From CAVQXR01 sp963717955 (GTDB lineage: Bacteria > Actinomycetota > Thermoleophilia > Gaiellales > Gaiellaceae): a DNA stretch of 64,000 nucleotides. How positions within the stretch are numbered: position 1 is the first letter of the stretch; every line of letters starts with the position of its first letter. The DNA is taken from positions 1,116,001 through 1,180,000 of the forward strand of contig CAVQXR010000001.1 of assembly GCA_963717955.1 (NCBI GenBank), written 5' to 3'. Below, in pieces: positions 18,513-27,970 of this stretch. The position numbers and the translations under genes are program-made. The notes under the pieces were generated by a model that was not told where the DNA came from, ran no database searches, and saw nothing but the letters and a program-made list of their open reading frames with translations.

Positions 18513-19457
18513 GGCGCGGAGGTAGTCGGCGGCCGTGTCGCGGATCGTCTCGTCGATCGGCCGGCTCGCGTAGCCGAGCTCGCGCTCTGCCTTCGCCGGG
18601 TCGTAGAACCACCAGTTGACGGCCGCGGCGACCTCGCCCGGCTTGACCGGCCAGCGGGTCAGGCGCGCCAGCCGGACCGCCGTTCTCGCCGACACTTCGA
18701 CGGTGCGCCTCCGCACGCCGGTCACCTCGCCGACCCGACGGAAGAAGTCGGTGTGGGCGAGGTTGCCCTCACGATTGGTGAGGATCGTGCGCTCTCCCGT
18801 CGTCCCTCGCTCGGCGAGCGCGACCATGCCCGCGGCGACGTCGCGCGCATCCGCGTAGCTGAGCCCCCCGGGCGCGGTGACGCGAAGCATCCCGCTCAGG
18901 TAGCGGCCGACCGGGAAGGTCGAGACGCGGTAGACGTCGCCAGGCCCGAGCAGGTAGCCCGGGCTCGCGATCACGACGTCCTGGCCCCTTCTCACGGCCT
19001 CGAGCGCCACGCGCTCGCCGTCGCGCTTCGTCCTCGCGTACGGATACCGCTCCGCGCGGGCCGGAAACTCCTGAGACTCGTCTGCCGGCCGGTCGGGCGC
19101 CGGCGCGGGGCCGAGGGCCGAGATGCTCGAGACGTGAACGAGCCGGGCCGTCGGGTCGACGGCCGAGAGGACCGTCCGCACGCCCTCGACGTTGATCGCG
19201 GCCAGTCGCGGCAGGTCGCGCGGCTCCCAGGCGACGAGCCCCGCGAGGTGGAACACGAGCCCGCAGCCGGCTGCCGCGCGCCGGACCGCGGCCGCGTCGA
19301 GCACGTCACCGCGGACGATCTCCACGCCCCGCGCCTCGAGCCCGGAGGCGTCCGTTCCCTCGCGGACGATCGCTCGAAGCCGGTCGCCGCGCTCGGCGAG
19401 CAGCGACAGCAGGTGACGCCCGAGGAAGCCCGTGCCCCCCGTGACGAGCGTGGTCAC
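18510..19457 (-). CDS. NAD-dependent epimerase/dehydratase (extended SDR)
   Basis: The 315-residue protein has a Rossmann fold with TGGTGFLGRHLL at residues 7-18 for NAD(P) binding. Other SDR features are FHLAGLVAW, a catalytic Ser in VHVSSISALG, and YPYARTKRDGE carrying YxxxK. The overall pattern fits atypical or extended SDRs of the dihydroflavonol-reductase / HpnA sugar-epimerase type. The substrate is not evident. The gene starts at an ATG two bases from the stop of the upstream GNAT gene, so the two form an operon. All catalytic elements are present. Confidence 0.85.
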   Translation of the reverse strand: MTTLVTGGTGFLGRHLLSLLAERGDRLRAIVREGTDASGLEARGVEIVRGDVLDAAAVRRAAAGCGLVFHLAGLVAWEPRDLPRLAAINVEGVRTVLSAVDPTARLVHVSSISALGPAPAPDRPADESQEFPARAERYPYARTKRDGERVALEAVRRGQDVVIASPGYLLGPGDVYRVSTFPVGRYLSGMLRVTAPGGLSYADARDVAAGMVALAERGTTGERTILTNREGNLAHTDFFRRVGEVTGVRRRTVEVSARTAVRLARLTRWPVKPGEVAAAVNWWFYDPAKAERELGYASRPIDETIRDTAADYLRA

Positions 19458-19459
19458 GC

Positions 19460-20389
19460 TCAGCCGGTCTCGGGCATGAACGTCGGGAGGCTGACGCCGC
19501 GAAACGGCGCCGCCTCGCCGCGGATGAGCGCGCCGTGGGTCTCGACGTTGCGGCCGCCGAGGCGGTAGCAGAGGCGCACGACCTCGGCGCTCTCGACCGG
19601 AACGAGGAAGTACGCCAGGCGGCCGCGGTACCGATTCAGCTCGGCGACGAGCAACGCCGCGGCGGCCTGCTCGGTCCGCGCCACGCCGGGGCCCAGCTCG
19701 AGGAACAGCGGATGGCCGATCGAAGCGAGATACCCGTCGATCGACCCGGCTGCATCCTCGAGCACCGAGATGCTGAATTGCCCGTACGGATCCTCCGCGA
19801 AGAACCGGTAGTCCTTACGCCGCGCGATGCCGCTGAGCTCGAGCTCGAGCTCGGCGAGCGCCTCGACATCGTCCGGCGTCGCGTCACGCACGCGCTCGAG
19901 CCCGTCGGGGCGCGCGTCCACCCCACCCTCGGGGACGTCGAGCACGAAGTCCTGGTAGGTGAGCCGGGGGACGAAGCCCGCCTTCGTGTAGAGGGAGAAC
20001 GACTCCATGTTCATGAGGCTCGAAACGAGCCGGAGCGGCACGCCCTGCTGCTCCTGGAACGCGATCACCTGCTGCAGGAGGGCCTTCGCGACGCCCTGCC
20101 CGAAGTGGTTCGGGTGCACGTTCATGATCCCGAGGGAGACGTGCGTGTCACGTGCGCGGTAGAAGCACGAGCCGACGAGGCGTCCGGTCTCCTCGCTCTC
20201 GGCGACCGCGCAGTGGCCGGGGTCGAGGAGCTCGTAGACCTCGTGGAACACGGCCGTCTGGTCGGGCCCGGTGAACCGGCCCGGCGCCATCCCGTGGAGG
20301 ATGTCCCAGACGTTCATCGACGCGCAGATCAGCTCCGCCACCTCGGCGCGGTCGCGATCCTCCATCGTGCGCAGGCGATACTCGGGCAT
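19460..20389 (-). CDS. GNAT-family N-acetyltransferase, two-domain
   Basis: The 309-residue protein begins MPEYRLRTMEDRDRAEVAEL. The first GNAT fold (residues 1-150) includes the acetyl-CoA loop region LGIMNVHPNHFGQGVAKALLQQVIAF. A second, more divergent GNAT-like half follows from about residue 165 (VRDATPDDVEALAELELELSG). The acceptor substrate is unknown. The ATG is preceded by an AAGGGAAGGGG-like ribosome-binding site. Upstream in-frame starts cross repeat copy B and are rejected. It is the first gene of an operon with the SDR gene two bases downstream. Confidence 0.8.
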   Translation of the reverse strand: MPEYRLRTMEDRDRAEVAELICASMNVWDILHGMAPGRFTGPDQTAVFHEVYELLDPGHCAVAESEETGRLVGSCFYRARDTHVSLGIMNVHPNHFGQGVAKALLQQVIAFQEQQGVPLRLVSSLMNMESFSLYTKAGFVPRLTYQDFVLDVPEGGVDARPDGLERVRDATPDDVEALAELELELSGIARRKDYRFFAEDPYGQFSISVLEDAAGSIDGYLASIGHPLFLELGPGVARTEQAAAALLVAELNRYRGRLAYFLVPVESAEVVRLCYRLGGRNVETHGALIRGEAAPFRGVSLPTFMPETG

Positions 20390-20481
20390 CCGGCCCCTTC
20401 CCTTCTCGACGCGGCGCAGATCATACGGCCGGGTCTGACGGGATGTCCCGGTGATGTCGCGTGACCGCGATCCCGAGCCTG

Positions 20482-20643
20482 GTGCTCCGTCCGGGGAATA
20501 CGGCACGGTGCTGGCAGCTGCAAAGCGGCGCCAGACCGCGTCCTCAGCCGCGCCAATATGCCTGCATATTGGCGCTCCCTGCGTCCTTGTCTGGCTTGCT
20601 TTTCGCGCGCCAGAAACCGCACCCCATCCCCCGGACGGAGCAC
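20482..20643. repeat. Covarying palindromic repeat, copy B
   Basis: This 162-bp element has 15-bp perfect terminal inverted repeats (GTGCTCCGTCCGGGG and its complement, ending at 20643). It has the shared core: GCGTCCTCAGCC, hairpin GCGCCAATATG-cctg-CATATTGGCGC (20550-20575), then CTGCGTCCTTG. Its inner arms pair as CCAGAC with GTCTGG, whereas copy C uses CCGGGC with GCCCGG at the same place. The element fills most of the 353-base gap between divergently transcribed genes. The rest of that gap holds the hairpin described next. Confidence 0.75.
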
Positions 20644-20687
20644 TAGGGTTGCATTTCCGCAGGTCGGCCGGTAGCGTGGATTCGGGG

Positions 20688-20716
20688 GAGGAGAGGTGTT
20701 GCGGCGACCTCTCCTC
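20688..20716 (+). promoter_or_regulatory. Perfect hairpin in the leader of the next gene
   Basis: GAGGAGAGGT, a nine-base loop, then ACCTCTCCTC form a perfect 10-bp stem that ends 26 bases before the ATG at 20743. There is no U-tract, so it is not an ordinary terminator. The left strand contains ribosome-binding-site-like GGAGGAGAGG, which the stem would hide. A translational or protein-binding control site is possible but unproven. Confidence 0.35.
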
Positions 20717-20742
20717 GCCCCGCGTTCGACGAGGTGGTGCAG

Positions 20743-21072
20743 ATGAGACACGCTGCCGCGTTCGAGAGTCGTCCGTTCTCCTCCCGGGAGCCCACGCTGG
20801 GCCGGTGGGTGGGGTTCCGCGTCGACACGCCTGACGGGCGGCTCGGCACCGTCGTCGCGGAGCTTCGCCACGGGCACTACGGCCGCCCTGCCTGCATCGT
20901 GGTGCGCCGGGGGATGTTCTGCGAGGAGCACGTGCTCGTTTCGCTCGTCGAGATCGAGCACGTCCTTCCGGCCGAACGCCGGATCGTCGTTCGTGCCGCC
21001 GCGTGGCGCGGCCTCGACGAGGCGCTCCTCCGCCGGGTGCGGCGGGCAGAGCCGGCAGCGAGGGTCTCGTAA
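20743..21072 (+). CDS. PRC-barrel-like small protein
   Basis: The 109-residue protein has a compact beta domain at residues 20-85 (GRWVGFRVDTPDGRLGTVVAEL, then VVRRGMFCEEHVLVSLVEIEHVLP). Its pattern resembles PRC-barrel domains, which occur in RNA-processing and photosynthetic proteins. No catalytic residues are visible. The start is the ATG at 20743, with an in-frame GTG three codons upstream as the alternative. It is followed two bases after its stop by a second small gene. The functional assignment is weak. Confidence 0.55.
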   Translation: MRHAAAFESRPFSSREPTLGRWVGFRVDTPDGRLGTVVAELRHGHYGRPACIVVRRGMFCEEHVLVSLVEIEHVLPAERRIVVRAAAWRGLDEALLRRVRRAEPAARVS

Positions 21073-21074
21073 CA

Positions 21075-21335
21075 ATGGCCACGCCGATCCGAATCGGCCC
21101 GATGCGCGGACGCGACGCCTTGGATCTCGCCCGGGCGCTCGCGGTTCGCGGCCTGATCGGTCAACCGGTGCGAACCGGCAGGTCGTACACCGTCGAGGTC
21201 GCCGACTCCCACGAGGAGAGCGATCGCCTCGTCGCGGAGGTGACCGGGGCCCTCGCGCAATGGCTCGCGGACGGCGGCCGCCGCTCGGTCACGCTGCACG
21301 TCGCCGGGAGCCACCGGACCGTGCGCGCCGCCTGA
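21075..21335 (+). CDS. Small conserved protein of unknown function
   Basis: The 86-residue protein begins MATPIRIGPMRGRDALDLARAL, then runs through GRSYTVEVADSHEESDRLVAEVTGALAQWL to TLHVAGSHRTVRAA. The predicted alternation of strands and helices suggests a small alpha/beta fold. No known motif or signal peptide was recognised. Its ATG lies two bases after the preceding stop, so it is probably co-transcribed and translationally coupled with the PRC-barrel-like gene. Confidence 0.55.
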   Translation: MATPIRIGPMRGRDALDLARALAVRGLIGQPVRTGRSYTVEVADSHEESDRLVAEVTGALAQWLADGGRRSVTLHVAGSHRTVRAA

Positions 21336-21343
21336 CCTGCGCT

Positions 21344-21359
21344 CCCGGCCTCGGCCGGG
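21344..21359 (+). terminator. Possible hairpin terminator
   Basis: CCCGGCC-tc-GGCCGGG forms a seven-bp GC stem with a two-base loop, eight bases after the stop of the small gene and 31 bases before malate synthase. No U-tract follows. Rho-independent terminators in high-GC actinobacteria often lack one, so this remains tentative. Confidence 0.35.
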
Positions 21360-21390
21360 CGGTGCCGGCCTCTCGCATAGGATCACGACC

Positions 21391-22955
<1,565 letters not shown>

Positions 22956-22956
<1 letters not shown>

Positions 22957-23510
22957 TGGACCGGCAGCCCGTCCCCCTGACGCAGATCGGCGTCGTCGTC
23001 CGCGACCTGTGGGCGAACGTCAAGCTCTACCACGAGCTGCTCGGCTGGGGGCCGTGGTACATCTACGAGTACCGGCCGCCCTTCTTCTCCGGCGGCGAGC
23101 TGCACGGCGAGCCGGCGGAGTTCTCGTTCCTCGGCGCCGAGGTCCAGGTCGGGCCGATCTGGTTCGAGCTCCTCCAGCCCCTCGAGGGCGAGAGCCTCTA
23201 CACCGAGTTCCTCGAGACGAAGGGCGAGGGCCTGCACCACGTTCTCGTCGGATGGGATCCCGAGGAGCAGGCGCCGGGGCAGGGCCGTCCGTCCGAGGGT
23301 GGGGTGCCGGCGAGCGTCGAGACGGCGCGCGCGATCCGCCGGCAGTTCGAGGAGCGCGGCATGGGCGTCCTCATGGCCGGGAAGATCGGCGCCTCGACGG
23401 AGTTCTACTACCTCGACACCGAGCCGCGGATGAAGGTCGTGATCGAGCTTGCCGGCGGCTCCCCGGACGACCTGAAGCCGATCGCGATCTACCCCGATCC
23501 TCGCGGCTGA
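22956..23510 (+). CDS. VOC-superfamily (glyoxalase/epimerase-like) protein
   Basis: The 184-residue protein is a paired beta-alpha-beta-beta-beta fold of the vicinal oxygen chelate superfamily. The first half starts LTQIGVVVRDLWANVKLYHELLGWGPW, and a mid-protein HHVLVGWD carries a metal-ligand candidate. The second half ends EFYYLDTEPRMKVVIELAGG with a Glu ligand candidate. Methylmalonyl-CoA epimerases and glyoxalases are the closest types by eye. The reaction is undetermined. It is translationally coupled to aceB through a one-base overlap and ends directly against repeat R2. Confidence 0.75.
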
Positions 23511-23600
23511 GCGGCCGGCTCGGCCGGCTCCGCGGCTGAGCGGCCGGCCTGGCCGGCCGCGACCCGCGCAGGAGCGGGCCGGAAGGGCCGCGGTCACAAA
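23505..23600. repeat. GC-rich dispersed repeat R2
   Basis: Two stem-loops, each beginning GCGGCTGAGCGGCCGGC, are followed by GACCCGCGCAGGAGCGGGCC and CCGCGGTCAC. The reverse complement aligns with R1 (18417-18512) over most of its length, so the two are copies of one intergenic repeat in opposite orientation. R2 begins at the VOC gene's stop codon and lies upstream of the esterase gene, where it could terminate the aceB transcript. Confidence 0.6.
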
Positions 23601-23669
23601 TCGTGCAGGAGCCGGGCGAAGCCCGGCGTTCACCCTCGCCCCTGGCGGACTCCGCGGTAGGCTTTCCCC

Positions 23670-24587
23670 GTGCCGCCGCTCGATCCCCAGTGCAAGGCCT
23701 ATCTCGCCCAGGCTCAGGCGGCCTACGACCAGATGACGGTCGAGGATGCCCGGCGGACGATCGAGGAGGCTGCGCCCGCGATGTTCGGGGAGCCGGACGC
23801 GATCGGCGCCGTCGTGGATCGGACGCTCCCCGGCCCGCTGCGCGTGCGGATCTACGAGCCTCCGGGCTCGGCGCGCGACCTGCCTGCGCTCGTCTACTTC
23901 CACGGCGGCGGCTGGGTCTACGGCAGCCTCGACACGCACGACGGCGTCTGCCGGGCGCTCTGCGCGCGGACACCCTGCATCGTCGTCGCGGCCGATTACC
24001 GCCTCGCCCCGGAGCATCGCTTCCCGGCGGCCGTGGAGGACGCCTGGGCCGCCACCGCCTGGGTCGCCGAGCACGCCCGCTCGCTCGGGGCCGACCCGGA
24101 CAGGGTGGCGGTCGGCGGTGACTCGGCCGGAGGAAACCTGGCGGCCGTGGTGGCTCTCCGGGCCCGCGATCGCGGGCTCGCGCTCCGGCAGCAGCTGCTC
24201 GTGTACCCGGTGACGGACTCCGACTTCGACACTCCCTCCTACCTCGCAAATGCCGACGGATACGGCCTCACGCGGCCGACGATGCTCTGGTTCTGGGATC
24301 ACTACCTCGGCCCCGACGGCAACCGCGACGACCCGGAGGCCTCGCCGCTGCGGGCGCCCGATCTCGTCGGCGTCGCGCCGGCGTTCGTCCTCACCTGCGA
24401 GTTCGACCCCCTGTGCGACGAGGGCGAGGCGTACGCAGCGCGCCTCGAGGCGGCGGGTGTCCCGGTGCGCCTCACCCGATACGACGGGCTCATCCACGGG
24501 TTCATCCGCATGGCCGCGATCACCGACCGCACCCAGGACGCGCTCGACGAGTGCGTCGCCGAGCTCCGCGCGGCGTTCGGCACCTAA
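23670..24587 (+). CDS. Alpha/beta hydrolase, hormone-sensitive-lipase family
   Basis: The 305-residue serine esterase has the HSL-family oxyanion motif HGGGWVYGS (from about residue 78) and the nucleophile elbow GDSAGGN (Ser near residue 152). It also has an acid in the EFDPLCDEGEAYA segment and the catalytic His in GLIHGFIRM. The start is GTG at 23670 (MPPLDPQCKAYLAQAQAAYDQM). It is predicted to be a cytoplasmic carboxylesterase; the natural ester is unknown. It appears monocistronic, downstream of R2. Confidence 0.9.
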   Translation: MPPLDPQCKAYLAQAQAAYDQMTVEDARRTIEEAAPAMFGEPDAIGAVVDRTLPGPLRVRIYEPPGSARDLPALVYFHGGGWVYGSLDTHDGVCRALCARTPCIVVAADYRLAPEHRFPAAVEDAWAATAWVAEHARSLGADPDRVAVGGDSAGGNLAAVVALRARDRGLALRQQLLVYPVTDSDFDTPSYLANADGYGLTRPTMLWFWDHYLGPDGNRDDPEASPLRAPDLVGVAPAFVLTCEFDPLCDEGEAYAARLEAAGVPVRLTRYDGLIHGFIRMAAITDRTQDALDECVAELRAAFGT

Positions 24588-24690
24588 GGTCTGCGCCTCG
24601 CTGCGCTCGCTGCCCGCGTACACGCTCCACCTCGCGGCGAACGTCGAGAGCCGGTGGCGGATCTCGTCGCCCGCGAGCGCCACGGCACCG

Positions 24691-24945
24691 CTACGGCTTC
24701 AGGGTGAGCTGGGAGTCGGGAACGGCGAAGTAGGTGCGCTGCATCAGCGTACGGCCGAGCTCCTCGAGCTCCCGTTCGGCCTGGCGCAGCGCCTGCACGA
24801 GATGCGCCTCGGCGCCGTCGCGCTCGATTGCGCCGGCGGCGCGCTCGGCCCGCTCGCGGGCCTCCGACACGTAGAGGAGCACCTTCTCGATCTCGGCGAA
24901 ATGCGCCTCGTTCACGGGGTCGATGGTACCCGGGAAATCGGACAT
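24691..24945 (-). CDS. Small helical protein of unknown function
   Basis: The 84-residue protein MSDFPGTIDPVNEAHFAEIEKVL... is almost entirely predicted helix, with charged heptad-like stretches (ERAERAAGAIERDGAEAHLVQALRQAERELEELGRTL), so a coiled coil or helical hairpin is likely. No domain was recognised. It is divergent from aconitase, with 59 bases between the starts. About 100 bases lie between its 3' end and the esterase stop, with no feature seen there. Confidence 0.5.
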   Translation of the reverse strand: MSDFPGTIDPVNEAHFAEIEKVLLYVSEARERAERAAGAIERDGAEAHLVQALRQAERELEELGRTLMQRTYFAVPDSQLTLKP

Positions 24946-25004
24946 GGACGACGCCGCTTCGCGCCGGAAGCGTGCCGACGCCGAAACGGTAGTCTCCAGG
25001 TGAG

Positions 25005-27764
25005 ATGGCGAACAGCTTCGGAGCGCGCTCGATGCTCGCCGTCGGGGGCCGGAACTACGAGCTCTTCCGCCTCGACGCGTTGCAGGCGGACTACGACGTC
25101 GCCCGTCTCCCGTACACGCTTCGCATCCTGCTCGAGAACGTCCTGCGCCTCGAGGACGGCGTGACCGTCACCGGCGACGACGTCGAGGCGGTGGCGCGCT
25201 GGGTGGCCTCGGACGAGCCATCACGGGAGATCTCGTTCACGCCCGCGCGCGTCCTGCTCCAGGACTTCACGGGGGTGCCGGCGATCGTCGACCTCGCGAC
25301 CATGCGGGACGCGATGCATCAGCTCGGCGGCGACCCGTCGCGGATCAACCCCCTGATCCCGGCCGAGCTCGTGATCGACCACTCCGTGCAGGTCGACGAG
25401 TTCGCGACGCGGTTCGCCTTCGCGCACAACGCCGAGCTCGAGCTCGAGCGCAACCGGGAGCGCTACGCGTTCCTCCGCTGGGGCCAGCAGGCGTTCGCGA
25501 GCTTCAGGGTCGTTCCTCCCGACACGGGGATCGTGCACCAGGTCAACCTCGAGTACCTGGCGCGGGTCGTCGAGACGCGGGAGACGGACGGGCGGCTGCG
25601 TGCGTTCCCCGACACGCTCGTCGGTACCGACTCGCACACCACGATGATCAACGGCCTCGGCGTGCTCGGCTGGGGCGTCGGCGGGATCGAGGCCGAGGCC
25701 GCGATGCTCGGCGAGCCGATCTCGATGCTGGTGCCCCAGGTCGTCGGATTCAGGCTTTCGGGCCGGCTGCCCGACGGGGCGACGGCCACCGATCTCGTTC
25801 TCACCGTGACCCAGATCCTGCGGCAAGTCGGCGTCGTCGGAAAGCTGGTCGAGTTCTTCGGCGAGGGCCTGGCTCGTCTCCCCCTCGCCGATCGCGCCAC
25901 GATCGGGAACATGGCCCCGGAGTACGGCGCGACGTGCGGCTTCTTCCCGGTCGACGAGGAGACCCTCCGCTACCTGCGCCTGACGGGCCGCAGCGAGGAG
26001 CAGATCGCGCTCGTCGAGGCCTATTGCAAGGAGCAGCTGCTCTTCCACGACCCGGGCGAGGGCCCGACCTACACGCAGGTGGTCGAGCTCGACCTCGGCA
26101 GCGTCGAGGCGAGCCTCGCCGGCCCGAGGCGCCCCCAGGACCGGATCCCGCTCCGGGCGTCGAAGGAGGCCTTCCACGAGGCGCTGACGAGCTTCGGGGT
26201 CGAGAACCCCGGGAACGGCCAGCTCGACGAGGCTCTCGACGGCTCGTTCCCGGCGAGCGATGTGCCGACCGCGGTCGCCACGCACGCCTCCACGTCCGTC
26301 CCGGTGTCCGACCCGGCCGGCGAGACGTACGAGCTCGACCACGGGTCCGTCGTGATCGCCGCGATCACGAGCTGCACCAATACCTCGAACCCGCAGGTGA
26401 TGATCGGCGCCGGCCTGCTCGCACGGAAGGCGGTCGAGGCGGGGCTGTCCCGCAGGCCGTGGGTCAAGTCGAGCCTCGCTCCCGGATCGAAGGTCGTCAC
26501 CGAGTACTACGAGGCGGCAGGTCTCGACCGCTACCTCGACGAGCTCGGCTTCAACCTCGTCGGCTACGGCTGCACGACCTGCATCGGCAACTCGGGGCCG
26601 CTGCCGGATCACATCTCGAGCGCGATCGCCGAGGGCGATCTCGTCGCCGCCGCAGTCCTGTCCGGAAACCGCAACTTCGAGGCCCGGATCCATTCTGAGG
26701 TGAAGGCGAACTACCTCGCCTCCCCACCGCTCGTCGTCGCGTACGCTCTCGCGGGCCGGATGGACATCGACCTCCTCACGGAGCCGATCGGGCAGGGGGC
26801 CGACGGGACCGACGTCCACCTCCGCGACATCTGGCCGAGCCCCGCCGAGGTGCAGGCCGTCGTGGACGACTGCGTCCGCAAGGAGATGTTCAGCCGGACG
26901 TACGCGGACGTCTTCGCCGGCGACGAGAAGTGGCGCGGGCTGCCCGTTCCCGACGGCGACCGTTACGAGTGGGACCCGGGCTCGACCTACGTTCGGCGCC
27001 CGCCCTACTTCGACGGGATGGCGCCCGAGCAGGAGGGCCTCCCCGACATCGCGGGCGCGCGCTGTCTCGTCATGATCGGGGACTCGGTGACGACCGACCA
27101 CATCTCGCCCGCCGGTGCGATCCGGGGGACGAGCCCCGCCGGGCAGTATCTCGTCGCTCACGGGGTCGAGCCGCGTGACTTCAACTCGTACGGGTCGCGC
27201 CGCGGGAACCACGAGGTGATGGCGCGCGGCACGTTCGCGAACGTGCGGCTCCGCAACCAGCTCGTGCCCGGCAGCGAGGGCTCGGTGACGGCGCACCTGC
27301 CGGGCGGCGAGGAGGCCTCGATCTACGACGCGTCGATGCGCTACCAGGCCGACGGGGTGCCCCTGATCGTGCTCGCCGGCAAGGAGTACGGGTCCGGCTC
27401 CTCTCGCGACTGGGCGGCGAAGGGGCCGAGCCTCCTCGGTGTCCGGGCGGTGATCGCCGAGAGCTACGAGCGGATCCACCGCTCGAACCTCCTGATGATG
27501 GGTATTGCCCCGTTGCAGTTCGCCGACGGGGACTCGCCCGCCTCCCTCGGGCTGACGGGCCGGGAGGGGTTCGAGATCTCGGGGCTCGACGACGGCGAGG
27601 CCGTCACGGCAACGGTGACGGCGACGCCCGACGGCGGCCGCGCCCCCGTTCGGTTCACGGTGCGCGTCCGCCTCGACACCCCGCGCGAGCGGGAATACAT
27701 CCGCCACGGCGGCATCCTCCGGTACGTGCTGCGGCGGCTGCTGGCCGGCGACGGCGGCTCGTAG
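25005..27764 (+). CDS. acnA: Aconitate hydratase A
   Basis: Aconitase interconverts citrate and isocitrate in the TCA and glyoxylate cycles and carries a 4Fe-4S cluster. At 919 residues it has the size of actinobacterial AcnA. Cluster cysteines are in TSCTNTSNPQVM and GCTTCIGNSG. Substrate-binding segments include VGTDSHTTMINGLGVLGWGVGGIEAEAAM, and the swivel domain has GKEYGSGSSRDWAAKGP. The whole 2.8 kb frame is intact. It is functionally adjacent to aceB and followed by a hairpin terminator. Confidence 0.97.
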   Translation: MANSFGARSMLAVGGRNYELFRLDALQADYDVARLPYTLRILLENVLRLEDGVTVTGDDVEAVARWVASDEPSREISFTPARVLLQDFTGVPAIVDLATMRDAMHQLGGDPSRINPLIPAELVIDHSVQVDEFATRFAFAHNAELELERNRERYAFLRWGQQAFASFRVVPPDTGIVHQVNLEYLARVVETRETDGRLRAFPDTLVGTDSHTTMINGLGVLGWGVGGIEAEAAMLGEPISMLVPQVVGFRLSGRLPDGATATDLVLTVTQILRQVGVVGKLVEFFGEGLARLPLADRATIGNMAPEYGATCGFFPVDEETLRYLRLTGRSEEQIALVEAYCKEQLLFHDPGEGPTYTQVVELDLGSVEASLAGPRRPQDRIPLRASKEAFHEALTSFGVENPGNGQLDEALDGSFPASDVPTAVATHASTSVPVSDPAGETYELDHGSVVIAAITSCTNTSNPQVMIGAGLLARKAVEAGLSRRPWVKSSLAPGSKVVTEYYEAAGLDRYLDELGFNLVGYGCTTCIGNSGPLPDHISSAIAEGDLVAAAVLSGNRNFEARIHSEVKANYLASPPLVVAYALAGRMDIDLLTEPIGQGADGTDVHLRDIWPSPAEVQAVVDDCVRKEMFSRTYADVFAGDEKWRGLPVPDGDRYEWDPGSTYVRRPPYFDGMAPEQEGLPDIAGARCLVMIGDSVTTDHISPAGAIRGTSPAGQYLVAHGVEPRDFNSYGSRRGNHEVMARGTFANVRLRNQLVPGSEGSVTAHLPGGEEASIYDASMRYQADGVPLIVLAGKEYGSGSSRDWAAKGPSLLGVRAVIAESYERIHRSNLLMMGIAPLQFADGDSPASLGLTGREGFEISGLDDGEAVTATVTATPDGGRAPVRFTVRVRLDTPREREYIRHGGILRYVLRRLLAGDGGS

Positions 27765-27769
27765 CCCGG

Positions 27770-27795
27770 CACCCCGCCGCCGCGGGTACGGGGTG
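27770..27795 (+). terminator. Hairpin after acnA
   Basis: CACCCCG and CGGGGTG form a seven-bp stem around a 12-base GC loop, beginning five bases after the acnA stop. There is no U-run. The position makes termination of acnA likely. The sequence just downstream (27795-27821) resembles a block in the 47.3 kb promoter (CCGCAACGCG-WTCCGC). Confidence 0.4.
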
Positions 27796-27897
27796 ATCCG
27801 CAACGCGTTCCGCAGCTTGCCCGGATGCGCGCGGGGAACCGGCGCCCGAGGATGGAGTCATGCGCACCACCTCCGACGCCGTCCTCTGGCGCTCCGC

Positions 27898-27912
27898 TGC
27901 GGGAAAGCCGCA
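27898..27912 (+). promoter_or_regulatory. Candidate stress-regulator dyad upstream of the first DevS-like kinase
   Basis: TGCGG-gaaag-CCGCA is a perfect 5+5 dyad 58 bases before the kinase ATG. Related sites precede a universal stress protein gene (30886-30903), another universal stress protein gene (44583-44597) and the baeRF-like gene (47331-47346). A NarL-type regulator binding its own operon is the natural hypothesis. Confidence 0.4.
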
Positions 27913-27970
27913 AGCCCGATACGGTGATCCTCCGATGCCCGCCCTGCGGCGCCGGCCCGAGGATTGTCGG

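Noticed and set aside
25221..27803. 860-codon open frame antisense to aconitase
   Set aside because: It is a composition shadow of an intact, strongly conserved acnA and has no motifs.
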